Shown here in pieces: positions 1 to 24,712 of a stretch of 64,000 nt of DNA. The translations under genes and the position numbers were made by a program. Source of the stretch: Gordionus sp. m RMFG-2023 (lineage: Eukaryota > Nematomorpha > Gordioida > Chordodea > Parachordodidae). Below the pieces are notes generated by a model, which was not told the DNA's origin, made no database searches, and saw nothing but the letters and a program-made list of their open reading frames with translations. Positions within the stretch are counted from its first letter, which is position 1. Every line of letters begins with the position of its first letter. The stretch lies in contig NC_088777.1 of NCBI RefSeq assembly GCF_954871325.1, forward strand, positions 1,426,001 to 1,490,000. The letters are read 5' to 3'.

Positions 1-439
1 AGTTTCGTGCCTAAGCGGCTAAAAAATATTAAATTGGGGGTATCCTACTTTGTAATAAATTATATTTTTTATAAATATACGTAAACTAGGCCCAAAAATC
101 TCTCTTATTTTAGAAATACCCTAGTCAGGCCATAATACTTTAAATCGCGACTATTTTATATTGTAAATTATAATTAAATAAATTGAAATATATTTAAAGA
201 TTGTTGGGTCCATGGAATCATATATATCACATTTATTTAGTTTTTCCATTTTATCATTTGTAAGGTTTTATGAAAAGAAAAATTTAAAGTATTTTATTAA
301 ATTTATTCAAATAATAATCAGAATTAGTTTTTAGGTTTGAAATTGTAAATTTTAATAGTTATATTTCAATACTCTTTCTAGGTATTGAACGAAAAATAAT
401 CTTCACTTATCATTTTAAGAATAAAGATGGTTTCAAAAA

Positions 440-596
440 TTTATTTGACCATCTCTATTGTAGTTATCAAGCTTTTAGCCTATAAAACTAGATTAAGCCT
501 CAAGTTGAGTCTCAACTTAAAGATTGAGAATATTTTGGATAAATACATAGCTACGCTGTTTTATAGTTGACTAACGTTAGGTAATTTAACAACAAT
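440..596 (+). mobile_element. MITE family B copy (partial left end)
   Basis: This matches the copies at 54912, 55523 and 62086. It shares TTGACCATCTC, TCAAGCTTTTAGCC, TTGAGTCTCAACTT and GGATAAATACATAGCTACG, and ends GGTAATTTAACAACAA. The left terminus is degraded. It is a non-autonomous element without coding capacity. Confidence 0.7.
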
Positions 597-748
597 AGAT
601 GTTAAATGATTACATATTTGATATTTTAGAATAGATATTTTCAAATAAGGAAATCGTATAATGTAGAATAATATTTTCTTTTAGATACAAATCGAAATTT
701 TTTATAAATGCAATGCAAGGCCAATAAAAATTATTTTATAATTGGGAG

Positions 749-974
749 TATAGTTGGGTAATGGCTAAATGCCGACTCAATCTTCAGGCGCCTGCCGGAA
801 AAAATCTGCCAACATTAAGGCGTTTTAAATATTAGTATTTTCCAAATTTGCCTACTTTTTCAGAACACCCCAGAGGCCAAAGTGAGAGTTTTCGGTGAAA
901 AACTTGATTTAGCCGAAATTTTAGTCGGGTAAAAATAGGCTTAAACGGCTAAAAATAGTAATTATCCAACTATA
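749..974. mobile_element. MITE family C copy, TATAGTTGGGTAAT termini
   Basis: The left end TATAGTTGGGTAATGGCTA is mirrored by TAATTATCCAACTATA at the right. A second copy in opposite orientation lies at 22082-22344. The shared core includes GGCGCCTGCCGGAAAA, seen inverted there as TTTTCGGCAGGGAGGCGCC. No ORF is present. Superfamily unassigned. Confidence 0.7.
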
Positions 975-1821
975 ATTGAGGGGACGTGAAATCGGTATAC
1001 CTCTGTAAAGACACTGACAATTATATAGCGTGGGGATGATGTTATTATTTTGTATTGCCGGGTTTTCGAGAGAAAAAAAAATGGAAGAAACAAAAACAAC
1101 ATATTAAAATTTATTTATAGACATGATTACATACATACTGCTCACTAAACTATAAAAAAACAAGATAATTTCAAAAAATAAAACTATTAGCCATAAGGTA
1201 TTTAAAAACACCCCATGACCTTAGTAGCTCCTGTATCCCAATAACATTGTAATTTCTTTATTTCCCACATTAATTCTCACACGTGGACATTCATTATGAT
1301 AAATAAATAGACCCGGCAATAGCCATAGTTTTTTCAAAACTACCATTAATTAACCATGACCGTTTTTAAGCTCAAGACATTTTTGTTGACTTGACTCATA
1401 ATCGACTTAGCTCCAATCTTACCCGTTTCCCTAACCCACAGCTTTGACACATTAATTATTATATATTTTTTTTAAATATATAAATCCTTCGATTACAACG
1501 TTGTCGAGAAATATGAAATTTGTCTACGAAAAAGATAAAAACAATATACACAACGATTTTTAAAAAGTTCCAATAATTTATCGATCACGTAAAAATATTG
1601 CGAAACTTTAATAAAAAATTTTAAAAAAAATTAATCTAATTTTTATTTGCAATCAATTTTAACTTTATCTTGCTTTCAAAAAGTCTTCGAAAGCAAAAAA
1701 AAACAAAAAATGACTATAAATTTGTTAAATAAAAAATGATGTTTGGGAAAAGGAAAATTGAAAGGAGTATTATTCAATCATTTCGTAAGGTGTAAATGGT
1801 TCAAATGTTTTTTTTAAGTGA
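975..1821. other. AT-rich stretch, no gene seen; 3' flank of HSPA9
   Basis: This includes the 3' UTR side of HSPA9 (transcribed leftwards). A weak inverted pair, GTATTGCCGGGT near 1055 and ACCCGGCAATAGC near 1311, suggests a decayed palindromic element. Nothing else could be supported. Confidence 0.4.
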
Positions 1822-12136
<10,315 letters not shown>

Positions 12137-12274
12137 TGCTTTAATGATATTGCAAAAACTTCCGCTATGGATTTTAAAAATTTCAGGCAAATGGCTATTT
12201 AATTTTTTTTTTATCCTAAAGGAAAAAACTAATGTAATTTTTTAAATCAAATTTAAATTTATCTGATGTTGTTC

Positions 12275-14170
12275 GATATGTAAAAACGAGGTTGAATAAC
12301 TCTTGTAAAGAAGAAAAATGTATATATAATATTTTTAAGCTTGTTGCCGTAAAAATAAAAAGTTATAAAAATCATCATTTTCTAATCCTATTATTTACCA
12401 TCCTACCCTCAATTAGACTAGTCCCATATCTTCATTGAACTATTTGATTCGCTTGTAGTTCTTAAACTATTGATCCACATCTTTTGTCAACCATGTCAAA
12501 TGCTAAATTAATATAAAATTCTTTAATTAAACTTTATTTTTAAATCTCTTAATTCGAAATATGTACCCAAATATTTTCTTTTTTTCAAAAAAAATATCAT
12601 TATGCCTTTATTTCCTATAATGCTTAACTTTTTAAAGAAACATAATATCTATTTATTTTCTTCTACTCTACACAGTTCAGAACCGTTGTTAAAAAAATCT
12701 TTGAAATATATTATCTCTTTTCACACATACATTGTTGAAAACAATTGAAATCTAATCATTATGTTTTTACCTACACGCTGATGGTAAACCCATGAAATCT
12801 AAGTATTATAGTTTTCCACACAAGTTGTTGAAATGCAATTGACATATATATTTCTACGTTTTCTTTCTGCTGCTATTATTAGAATAATATTGCATAATTA
12901 ATCTCAATTGTTATTAATAATCCTAAATAAAATTTTGATCTCTAATTGAGCTCAATTGTGGCCTGATTTTTTAAATGATGAAAGCATTTTCTCTTCCTGA
13001 AGATTTTGGTTAATCAACAACCCATTATTTTACTAAATATTATTAAATCAAATATAAGTTAAACGTAATTACTCAATAAAAATTTTTTTGCTATATCAAC
13101 ATATGTTCAAACAATAACTGTCTGTTTGTCTTAGTCTCTAATTTTATTTTCAGAATATTCTAATTTCTTTCTTTCTTTCTTTCTTTCTTTTATTTTTAAC
13201 AAACTATTTGTATTCGTTTCAGTCTTTATTCTTAATCTGTGAATATTTTCAATTATAATATATTCTTACAAATAAATTTATTTAACCTCACAATCTTTGT
13301 TCATTTATATTAGTTACAGTTATCTCTAGTAATCAATTATTTAATGACTTACAATAATTCTAAAATTTAAAACATCTTATAGTCTCAATTCTATTCTGTT
13401 ATACTATATTGGCTTCTACGTTTGCCAGTAATATCTCTGTTAACAATAGAATTCCTAAATTATCACCTTAAAATAACTATAATACAAACTTCTTTATATC
13501 TTATCTGTTATGAATGCTGATTTTATGACTTTTTCTTATTCATTTCGACAATCCTTAATATTGCTACATCATTTTGTATCTTAATCTTATCAATATTTGC
13601 AAAAAATTAGTCTGAGATATAAATGTGCTATCGTATATTAATTTTTTCCATTTCCAATATAAATTTTTAAAATTTAATATAAATTTATAATTATCTTTCT
13701 TATCCATAAATGTTAGAAACTATAAATTTTCTTCTATTTTTTCACAATATTACTTTAACAATATAATTGCATGATATCTTTAATCCTTTTTTCTTTTAAA
13801 ACCTTAATATCTTTCTTATCCATTAGGCTTAACAATTTAGTTTCAAGATTTCTCAAATTTTTTAAGTTTCTAATTTTTTCTAACTGTAAAACAATTTTTT
13901 TTTTCATAATAAGTATTTTAAATTATAAATTGAATTTCTCTAAATATTTTTATTAATTTTTATTCTTGGAATGCAGTTTTACAAACTCTTAATCCCCATG
14001 TATTGCCTAGCATTAGGCTAAAATTTTCCTAATATAACTTTGGAACGTGTTCTCTCTTCCACCCAAATGTATAAACGAGGTTTAATAAACTCTTTTAAAG
14101 AAGAAACATGTATTTATAAAATTTTTAGGGTTTGTTGTCGTAAACATTAAAATACAAGTTATAGTTATCT
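12275..14170 (-). mobile_element. Possible LTR-retrotransposon fossil (low confidence)
   Basis: Two direct repeats of about 90 bp (about 12275-12370 and 14063-14165) share AACGAGGTT.AATAA, CTCTT.TAAAGAAGAAA and TTGTTG.CGTAAA. They enclose 1.7 kb that is T-rich with very few G on this strand, as expected for an A-rich element read leftwards. No domain can be recognised. If real, it is old and broken. It could equally be a duplicated non-coding repeat. Confidence 0.3.
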
Positions 14171-15710
14171 TATCTTTTTATTTTAATCATACACACATGT
14201 TCCCATAGACATCAATAATAACATAATCAAAATTATTTAATAATAATAAAAATTAAGTGGAAAATTAAAAAGAAAAAATTTACGAAAAAAAATATTAAAA
14301 ATTAAAAAGTAAGCCAACCTAAAACCCCCCCCCCCCCTTAACAAAATCCTGTCTATTCCTGGGCAATGTTATATCATTATTCGTCATATAATGATTAAAA
14401 ATGATTTTATTATCATATTATATTATAAAAATCTCTGTCAAGAATTTTTATTTTTTGATGTTGTTCTCAAGCTGTGATAACAAAAAAAGAAGTGCTTTAC
14501 TTTAGAGATCAGCCTTCCAACGTATGAATAAACACGTTTTACTAGGGAAGTTTGAAGGAAGTGGAAGATTATATTTGATGAATTGTAAATTTGAAAGTGG
14601 GAAGTTTAGGTTATAATTATAGATAAAGAATTTACTTTGAAATCTTACAGATTATTTGAAAGGTTCGCATCAATGAGAAATTGGCTCTTTCAAATATCAA
14701 AAAAAAAATTCACTCTATCAATTATTATAATATTTTATGTCGAATTAGGTATATACGTTATCTCCAGTGCCTTTTTCCCGGAAATGTGTACATTTTTTTT
14801 AAAGGGCGTTTTTTAAAAAAAATTTAAAAATCGGATTTTTACCGGGAATATATTCCATCATGTTTGGAATACGAATGCCTATCTTACGAATTGTAAGACA
14901 ATATTGCAACGCTGGCATCCCCTTCCTTTATGAATCTATTGTGGACCTTTGACTCATTTATAAATTATATAAAAAAAATATATGGGAAATCGAATATAAA
15001 TTAAATCAAGTTTGAAAGTTCGCGGATAAATTGTCTGAAATTCTTAGGATAGGTTATTCTAAACATGCCGAAATTCATTTCCGGTAATAATAAAAAAAAT
15101 TTAAATTTAAAAATAAAAACGCGCTCAAAAAATGATTTAAAAGTTTTAAATAAAAAAATAATAACCCATTGCAGGAAAAAAAACACATCGAACCTAACAT
15201 ATATAACATTTTAAAATTTATACAATTTTTTTTTTCATTCATTCACACTTCATAATTACCCTGGAATTAAACTATGAAATTAGATTCATACATTTGGCTG
15301 GCTTATTAGTCAAACTAATGCCAACTCCTTCTCAGGCGGGAAATTTAGCATTGAATGTTCCTTCCGCTAAAACTCTCGGACCCAGTTAAAATATAACTAT
15401 CAATCCAGGGAACCGTAAAAAAAATACTGACTTAATATGAACTACATGGATCATTGATTTGCAACTTCTCCTAATAATTTTATCGGAATCTTAAAAAATT
15501 CATCATTAAATCTCCATTATCGCTATATCACATATATATATATATACATATAGCAATCTAAGAAATGTTAAGAAGAAGAAGAATAAAAAAACTGGAGATT
15601 TTGAAAAAGGAGTAATATGGTAACCAAAAAATAACAGAAATAAGAAAGCTTTACAGAAGGATTGTAATTATGAATTAATTACAAAAAAATATATATATTA
15701 ATCTGCAAAT
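14171..15710. other. AT-rich intergenic DNA, no gene seen
   Basis: It contains a C homopolymer near 14325 and poly-A/poly-T runs. No coding stretch with convincing composition or similarity was found on either strand. Confidence 0.5.
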
Positions 15711-15905
15711 TAGTGTTGCTAAACGGCTCTCAATATTTTAGCCAGAAAGATATTGCCTAAGCCTCGAGATTTTGAAAATATATGTCTAGACCTTTGTTCC
15801 GTTTGTGAGCAAAATCTTCAGAACTCCCATAATATATTTTTCTGAGTGAAATATTGAATCAGCCGTTTTAAGGCTCGGCTCAAAACAAGCCGTTTAGCAA
15901 CACTA
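15711..15905. mobile_element. MITE family A, full-length copy
   Basis: AGTGTTGCTAAACGGCTC at the left and CAAGCCGTTTAGCAACACTA at the right are perfectly mirrored at the tips. The internal CTCGAGATTTTG and GAGCAAAATCTTCAG arms also pair. Copy length 195 bp, just downstream of the coiled-coil gene. Confidence 0.85.
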
Positions 15906-15957
15906 CCGCAAACTGACAATGATAAAATTCAATATAAATAAAATGTCATCTTCCTTT

Positions 15958-17722
<1,765 letters not shown>

Positions 17723-18900
17723 AACAATTTTTAAAAATTTTGAAATTGATTAAAATATAATTTTATAAGATTTTTACAACAATCGATTATGGCAATACAA
17801 TAAAACGCTAAATTTATCGGTAATTCTAAAAAATGATAATCGCTAATCTAAATAAATATAGAAAAATTATGTAAAAATTTTGGAAAGAAGGAGAGAAAGG
17901 GGGAGTTTAATTACTTTTATGAACCATATGACAAGAATCTTATAATCTCTGCAGTAAAGAAGCGCTTCTAAACATAGAATATTATGCTAAGAAATGTCGG
18001 TTGAAAGTTTATTAGAATTTCAGCAAAAATTGGTAATAATCAGAAAAGAAAAGTAGTTAGATAAAGCGACATTTGCTCTACTAATTTTATGAGAAGTTAA
18101 AATATGTCTATATTTTAGTATATATATATATATATATATATTATTTACAATAAAACAATTCTTTTATATACATTTCATATTTGGATAGTGTATACCCAGC
18201 TAGATAATATATTTTTTAATAATCTTGTTACAAAATGAATATAAAATTAAACGAATCCTTGTTTTTCAAATGATATCAATACTTGGAAGAAGAAAAAAAA
18301 AATTAGACAAATTCAATAGCAAAATTTTGAAGAATCTAATAGATAAATTATGTTTAAAAAGACTTAAGATAGTGCTGACCTTAAAGGAAGTGATGTTTCT
18401 TTAGTGATAAAAATGTGTATTCCATATGTCATCAATTGAAATCCAATAACATTCGATAATTGATAATTGCTCAATTATTACGATTATTCCTACGGGGCAC
18501 CATTGTTTTTGGTAATATTTCCATTTAAAAAAAATAAAATTTGGGTCCTATGATTTCTTTTATAGTTTTAAAACTAACCCTACCCTCTTTATACATGATC
18601 TTTGTAGAGATTTTAAGCAGGTGTGAAAAATAATTTCTATCTTTATAAACGTTATGAAATTCGTTAATAATTATTAAAGCTTAACCCTTACAATTTTTTT
18701 AATATAAATTTTATAACTTAAAATTATTTATTTTTTTTATTTTGTGAGCCTTTAAAATTTATCATTTTTGATATTTTTCCAATTCCTTGAGATATTCAGC
18801 TGGATAGCTTTCAACTATTTTAAAACAATTCAGAAAATTAAATATTTTTTTTTATATATTTAAACGTATACTTTTTTTAAAAAAAAGATCAAATTTAGGT
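17723..18900. other. AT-rich intergenic DNA, no gene seen
   Basis: 5' flank of the coiled-coil gene, with a TA dinucleotide run at about 18118-18140. No convincing exon on either strand. Confidence 0.45.
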
Positions 18901-18919
18901 ATGTTAACCAAACTTTAGC

Positions 18920-19870
18920 CCCTTTCACAATCGCTAACTGGTTATCAAAGGAGCCAACTTCGTGGGGATAGCAAGGCCTTCATCCCAATTGATAAATTTC
19001 TATAATCAAAGATATTCTTTAGACATCAAAAAACACAGTGGTTTATGTTATGATGAAGTCTCTGACGTTAATGGAAAGATATATGGTTTACAAACGAGTC
19101 TCTATATTAAAAAAATTTTGAGGCAATCTGTGTATTACATCTTGCTAGTCACATTAAAATTTTGGTGGTATAAAAAATTCATTTAATATTATCGCCAAAA
19201 AAAAAAATCGTGAATTTATTGTATATATTAATTGAAAATTTATTATCTTTTTTTTGCTAACGATCCTGCTAAACGCGTGGAAAATCTTTCGTTCCATCCA
19301 GAGATGAATATGATAAATTCCCCTATTACTTTATGTCCATTATGCCCTACGCTATACCCTGGTGTATGAGTAGTATCGCTAGAGAATCTATAGAAAATAA
19401 AATTATGAAAGTAATCATGAAGCTTTTATCAGAAAGAAATACGCTAAATAAAGCATATAACTTTTTACATTTTCCATAAAACGATGATCAATATTTTAAG
19501 GAGATTAGAAGTTTTAAAAATGATTGGAATCCCTTCAAAAAAGTTCATCGTTCCCAATTTTCAAAGTGTTAAAATATACATATATATGAATTCTGATCAA
19601 AATAATTTAAGATTACGACAAGCAAGATGATGTTAAATTTAAAGGAATTACATTTAGAGGAGTCCATTAAAAGCGACAAAGGAAGAAAATGTGTTTATGA
19701 TTGGAAGAAGGCTCTTCGCCAGTTAATGAATATATATGATCGACAAATTTATTATGAAGATTTCGATTCATGGAAATTAAAATCACTGATTAATACGGAT
19801 GATCAATCTGGGATTCACAGAGACTTGACAAAAATCGTGCCTTAGTATTCAATGGAGAAGATCGCGAATC
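18920..19870 (+). pseudogene. Unassigned coding relics (two or three blocks)
   Basis: Three stretches have protein-like composition in AT-rich surroundings: 18962-19186 (contains ARPSSQLINFYNQRYSLD), 19287-19480 (contains EYDKFPYYFMSIMPYAIPW) and 19627-19845 (contains KCVYDWKKALRQLMNIYDRQ). They lie in order on one strand but do not form one open frame. I recognise no family. They may be remnants of a host gene or of a mobile element, and some boundaries could be splice sites. Confidence 0.35.
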
Positions 19871-20099
19871 CGCGCCATTTTTACTACGAATAAGGTTATT
19901 ATTACCATGCATTCACTTAGCACAAATTCACAACGAGGTAGTGCAAAATACGTCTGGTATTTTTGTCTGTAATTTTTATACACTTGGTCGCACAAATTAG
20001 CGGCAACTGTTAATTACAGGGTTATTTTGTATAAAATATTATACTACCATATGGAAAAATATAACTATTATAAATTAATGTATAAATTTAAACGCAAAT

Positions 20100-20335
20100 T
20101 GAGGTACAATCAATGGCACATGACGCCTCTTACAGCTGATGGTAGCTGATAAGCTGAAGGGTTATTGTTAAAACCTCCTCTGTTTCTTATACAGCTAAAG
20201 AAGAGGTCGAGATGATCTTGAGATGTTTCGTAAGTTAAAGGGTAACTATAATTACTATATGGGTTACCAAAATGACGATCCCAGCTGATTTGCATTCAAC
20301 GACACTTTCAAATGCTAGGTATTATTATATGTCAT
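20100..20335. mobile_element. MITE family D, diverged copy
   Basis: It shares CAGCTGATTTGCATTCAACG, CACTTTCAA and CTAGGTATTAT.ATATGTCATTG with the copies at 47797 and 57741, with a mirrored CAGCTGATGG at the left. No ORF on its own. Confidence 0.55.
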
Positions 20336-20484
20336 TGTGTACAATACATTTGAAAATTATAAGAAAGTGAAATTATATATTTATATTTTTTAGAAAACAA
20401 TTTTCTATCAAAATTGACGATTGTATATATTTAATTTTTTATATATAGAACTACTTTTTTAAGAAAGAAGAAGAAAAAAATGAA

Positions 20485-21358
20485 ATGAAACTATTCCTCA
20501 GTATTTGTTTGATCATGTTCTCGTGTGACCAAGAACGGGGTTCGGTTCTTGAGCCTGAATCAAATGAGGGAGGAAACGTAAAACAACGAAACCACGAAAT
20601 TCAAAAGAGGGCTTATGAAGATGACGACAATTCGTTTATCAGCCGATTGCAATTCATGGCGAATCAATTGGAAATGGAGAATCCGACAGAATATAGAGAT
20701 ACGTTTCCGCAATACGATCTAGGAAAATCGGGTTACGCGGTACACGATTTCGAAAAAAATTCGGTGATTAGGAACAGTATTTGGTTCAATGGTTCTATCT
20801 ACCCTCCCATTTATATTCCCAAGTTTGGGGATATTTGCATCAGTGATGATCACTGTAACGAGAATTCCTGGTGCCAAAATTATAGATGTGAATGCTTCGA
20901 AGGATATTTTAGGTATAATTTTCTATTTTGATGTATAAACTTTGATCAATATAATAAGATAACCGTTAATGCCACTATTAGAGTTGCCAGAAAGACCCCT
21001 AAAATCAAAATTTTAGCATAATAAAATATTATCCAAGCTTCGAGATTTGGTCGAGAGATGTACAAACCATTCTGTTATATAACCGAAATCTTAAGGAATG
21101 AATAAATGAATGAATGAATGAATGAAAGAAAGAAAGAAAGAAAGAAAGATTAAAAATGAAAAGAAAAGTGCTTAATAAATTTACAATATTGGATTGGATT
21201 GGATCCTAATCTGTTTAAGAATATTTACCCGGCAAAAATTTGATTTTCCGAATGGACCTGACTGTCGTTTGGGATTCCCATTCTCTGGCATACATTTAGA
21301 GAGAAAGAAAGGGACACTACCACTCACAAACTTGAAAGAGAATAAAAATGGAGAATGA
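20485..21358 (+). CDS. Secreted six-cysteine (EB/EGF-like) protein, two exons
   Basis: Exon 1 (20485-20912) encodes a signal peptide (h-region LFLSICLIMF), an acidic stretch with a dibasic KR after about residue 35, and then GDICISDDHCNENSWC followed by CECFEGYF. The donor AG|GTATAA is phase 2. A phase-compatible exon 2 (21220-21358, acceptor TTTAAG) adds FPNGPDC, which supplies the sixth cysteine of a C-x6-C-x5-C-x4-C-x-C...C module, and then stops. Total 188 aa. This pattern is typical of EB or EGF-type extracellular modules. Start: an ATG six bases upstream meets an immediate stop, so 20485 is used. Exon 2 is less certain than exon 1. A processed peptide precursor is an alternative reading. 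Confidence 0.55.
21097..21150. repeat. GAAT/GAAA tetranucleotide microsatellite
   Basis: A run of GAATGAATGAAT passes into GAAAGAAAGAAA, inside the intron of the secreted-protein gene. Confidence 0.85.
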
Positions 21359-21572
21359 GTTAGCTCGATGTGGAATTCATTGGGATTTTGGAATCTCTCA
21401 AAATTTAATTAATTTACTGAAAACGATTATTGACCGAAAAGGGATACCAACATCTGTAGAGTACCCCACACCGTAAATTTCGGAATATTTTGCCTTAAAA
21501 ATATATACGTAAGTTCGTGACTAAGATTATCTCGAAATTTATGGGGTAATGTATTCGATGTGCGCTGGAATT

Positions 21573-21770
21573 AGTGTGGCTAAACAGCTCGATTTAAGCC
21601 GATTTTTTTTACGAAAACTGCTAGTTCAATATTTCAGGCAGAAAAAACGTTCATTGCCCAAGCCTAGAAATAATCGCTTATGAGCAAAATATTTAGGCTC
21701 GCGTCATATTTTTCTGGATAAAATATTGAGACAGAAAAATGGGCTCAGATCGAGCCGTTCGACAACGCTA
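21573..21770. mobile_element. MITE family A copy
   Basis: AGTGTGGCTAAACAGCTCGA at the left and TCGAGCCGTTCGACAACGCTA at the right form imperfect inverted ends. The internal TTCAATATTT and AAATATTGAG also pair. Diverged from the other copies. Confidence 0.7.
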
Positions 21771-22081
21771 GCTGGAATACGCTTCCGCTCAAAATGAGAA
21801 CTTTTTCGGAATCAAAAAAAGCGCCTTAAAAGATGATAAAATTCCTCGAGGTATTCTATATATTTAAATGTTTATATATATAAAAACAAAAGATTCAGCG
21901 AAAATTACGCTTGTTTTAGCAAGGGAACAATCATGCAATTTTGTTTTTACTTTTCGCTATGCATATTTATCGTATTTATAATGCTGGCGATACCTATGAT
22001 GACTGCGAAAGGAGCTTTCACCAAAAGAATCGTGTCAGCTAAACCACCTCCAAAAGGTTTCGGATACGCTATATAAGGAAT

Positions 22082-22344
22082 TATAGTTGGGTTGGACCAA
22101 TTACTATATTTATAGCCATTTAAGCCAATCATTAGCCGGGCTTAGAAAAGCGGCTAACTAAAGTTTTTAACCCGAATATTATTACTTTTGGTCTCGGGAG
22201 GTTTTTTTTTTTAAAAAAAAAGAAGATGGCAGCCCTTGGTGAAAACTAATTTGAAATTAAAATACCTTGTTGCTGGATTTTCGGCAGGGAGGCGCCTAAA
22301 GATTGAACCGAAATTAATCCGCCATATAGCCATTACCCAAATAT
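22082..22344. mobile_element. MITE family C copy (inverted relative to 749-974)
   Basis: It starts TATAGTTGGGTTGGACCAAT and ends GCCATATAGCCATTACCCAA. The interior carries TTTTCGGCAGGGAGGCGCC, the reverse complement of the core of the first copy. Confidence 0.65.
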
Positions 22345-24060
22345 GAAAGGATTATATAATATATTGTTATCTTACAACTGTCACCGTCTACACGAAATAT
22401 GATGATATAAACTAAAGAAAACTAAATTGAGTATAAAGTTATGATGAGTATAAGATAATGTTCACTTTCAATGTATATGTTGTAACAATGAAGCATAATT
22501 GTTTGTTGGAAAGGCAAATCCAAACACAAAAATCTATGCTCATTTCCCCCCTAAAATAATTTCATTACCTATTGTATGAATACCTTTTCTTTAGAAATTT
22601 AGGTAATAAGCGAATCTTTATCATATGTTCCTCTTTGTGGATCGTTGTCCAAATTATTATTGACATTATTGCCTTTTATATATGTATATATATTTATATA
22701 TACTAAAAAAAATAATATCAAGTTATAAGGTTTAAATCTTCCGGCATTATACAGGAACCTTCCTCCCGTCATCTTTGATTCAAAGATCTAGAGCGCTCCT
22801 CAACAAGATATTCATGGTTTCGAGATAATTTCTGTATTTTGTTGAATATCATGATAACAAATTAGAATGTTTTGTTTAACATATAAATTCATTTACGATG
22901 TGTTGAAAAAGGAGAGATTATCATTAATTTATTATAACATTGTTTTTAAAAGTATGTTGAATAATAAAAATGATATAGATACATATGTTAAAGTTTTTAT
23001 GCGTTTTATTAGTGTTTGTTAAAAGGCCCGACATTTAAGCTAAAAATAGCTTTATGTAAGCATCAAAATTTGGCAAATAGATGTCCAAGCATTTCTGCCA
23101 GCTAAGAGCAAACTTTCTAGGCTCACATATAGCTATTTTGGTTATAATCTTAATGGCGTGTTTTTTGTAAAAAATCTACACGAATCGGGCATTTGGGCTT
23201 ACTTTTTTGATGCTGTATTTGCATTCTATTTATTTTTTTTGCACTAGGAATTTCTAACATGTTGCGTTTTCTTGCCGTGGAATTATAAGTTGATAATTTA
23301 TGTGCACAGTGAAATTGTGATGATTTATAGCTCAAAGAGATTTTTATTAGGTTAAAAATACAAAATATCTTATTAACTATAGTCTAATGCCCACGCAGCA
23401 GAATAACCCAAGGCCCGGTTCGTTACTTGAATGTTTTTCCGGTCCTTCCCGCTACTGTAATTTTTCTTCTTCTATATTTTCCGGATCGAGCCGTTGTTTA
23501 AATTTTTTACATAAATTTATGTTTAGCTCCAGTTAAAACCTGTTTTAAAATAATCTTCAAAAAAAAAGCCATACAAATTATTACCTTTATAATTTATTTG
23601 CCTTTATTTTATAAATATTTAGATAGAAAATATCGTAAATTCTTTTAAAAAATACCTCTTTTTTTTTTGGCAAAATGCAGTTAAACTTTCTAATTTTGAA
23701 CCCCGTTAAAACCAAGATTTTTGTCCAACTTGGACAATTCCTCGATTTATAAAGAATAATAAAATACATCCTCTCTTTGGATATAAAAATATTTGTGAAC
23801 ACTCTATTCAGAAATATTAAATCATTCAGTCCACTCTCTTTGAGTACTACGATTTAGGAATTTATTAATCTGGAATGAATGAATGAATGAATGCAATAAA
23901 AAAACGACCAATGCCCACTTAGTCTTACACGAATATACACTGCCCACTTTTTCAAAGTAGACAATTGCTCAATTTATCAAGGCATTTACAAATAGTAGCT
24001 AAAAGGAATTTGATTGGGACTCAAAGTAGTTTTGATCAAATTAGGGAGTTGTCCAAAATA
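22345..24060. other. AT-rich intergenic DNA, no supported gene
   Basis: A possible decayed family A-like repeat lies at about 23010-23150 (GTGTTTGTTAAAAGGC). A short GC-richer patch at 23400-23510 has no consistent splice context. Nothing else was recognised. Confidence 0.4.
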
Positions 24061-24300
24061 TTAAGAGCCGAAATAAGACGAGTGTTTTACCGCACATGTA
24101 CGATTTGTTAAAGTAGCGAGCACGTGACTTTTGATTGCTGTAGCCAATAGAGCTAGTCTTTGAGGCGTGTCACTTTTTAAAAAAATATAACTACGAAATC
24201 GAAATAGGAAGCCAAATCAGCTGGTATAAAAATATTAAAATTGTCGAAGCAAATGGATACCGAGGTCACGTGATACGGATTTATGTGGGAATGCAAATGG
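24060..24300. promoter_or_regulatory. Possible promoter with two CACGTG E-boxes and a CCAAT box
   Basis: GCACGTGACTT near 24119 is followed about 25 bp later by GTAGCCAATAGAG, and GGTCACGTGAT occurs near 24263. The patch is richer in G+C than its flanks. CACGTGAC plus CCAAT is a common animal promoter pairing (USF/NF-Y type). The gene it would serve is unclear. Confidence 0.25.
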
Positions 24301-24550
24301 AGTAGAAGTCTACGCGAAAAAGAAATTGGAATTTTCAAAAACTTTAACAAAGTTTCTTTTTAAAAAAATTTTAAAAAGAGTATTTTTATATGAAAAATCT
24401 AAAATAGGGCTTACAAATTCGTATGTTTATAATTTCTATAAAAAAAATATGTAGTATCTTCTAATAAATCGAGCAGTTAGAACCTTAATAAAAAGATCTA
24501 AAAAGTAATTTTTTATTTTTAAAATTCAATTCATATTTTTATTTTTTAAG

Positions 24551-24690
24551 AATGCTCATACAAATTGTTTTCGAAGAGATTGAAAAAGATCTCAATAATT
24601 TTGAATTGAGAATGAAGACACCTCAAAAAAAAACATTTTTAGTTCAAACAAAACTAATGGATATTAATAGTGCGGTTTCTTAGGCGGTAA
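24551..24690 (+). CDS. Candidate exon, acidic helical segment, unassigned
   Basis: After a T-rich tract and AAG acceptor, the frame reads MLIQIVFEEIEKDLNNFE and continues through KTFLVQTKLMDINSAVS to a stop. The residues suit a coiled-coil helix. No in-phase upstream exon could be confirmed, although a short open stretch (MWECKWSRSLREKEIG) precedes it at about 24285. It may be chance or a small gene. Confidence 0.25.
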
Positions 24691-24712
24691 GAATGAATGA
24701 ATAAAATTTTAT

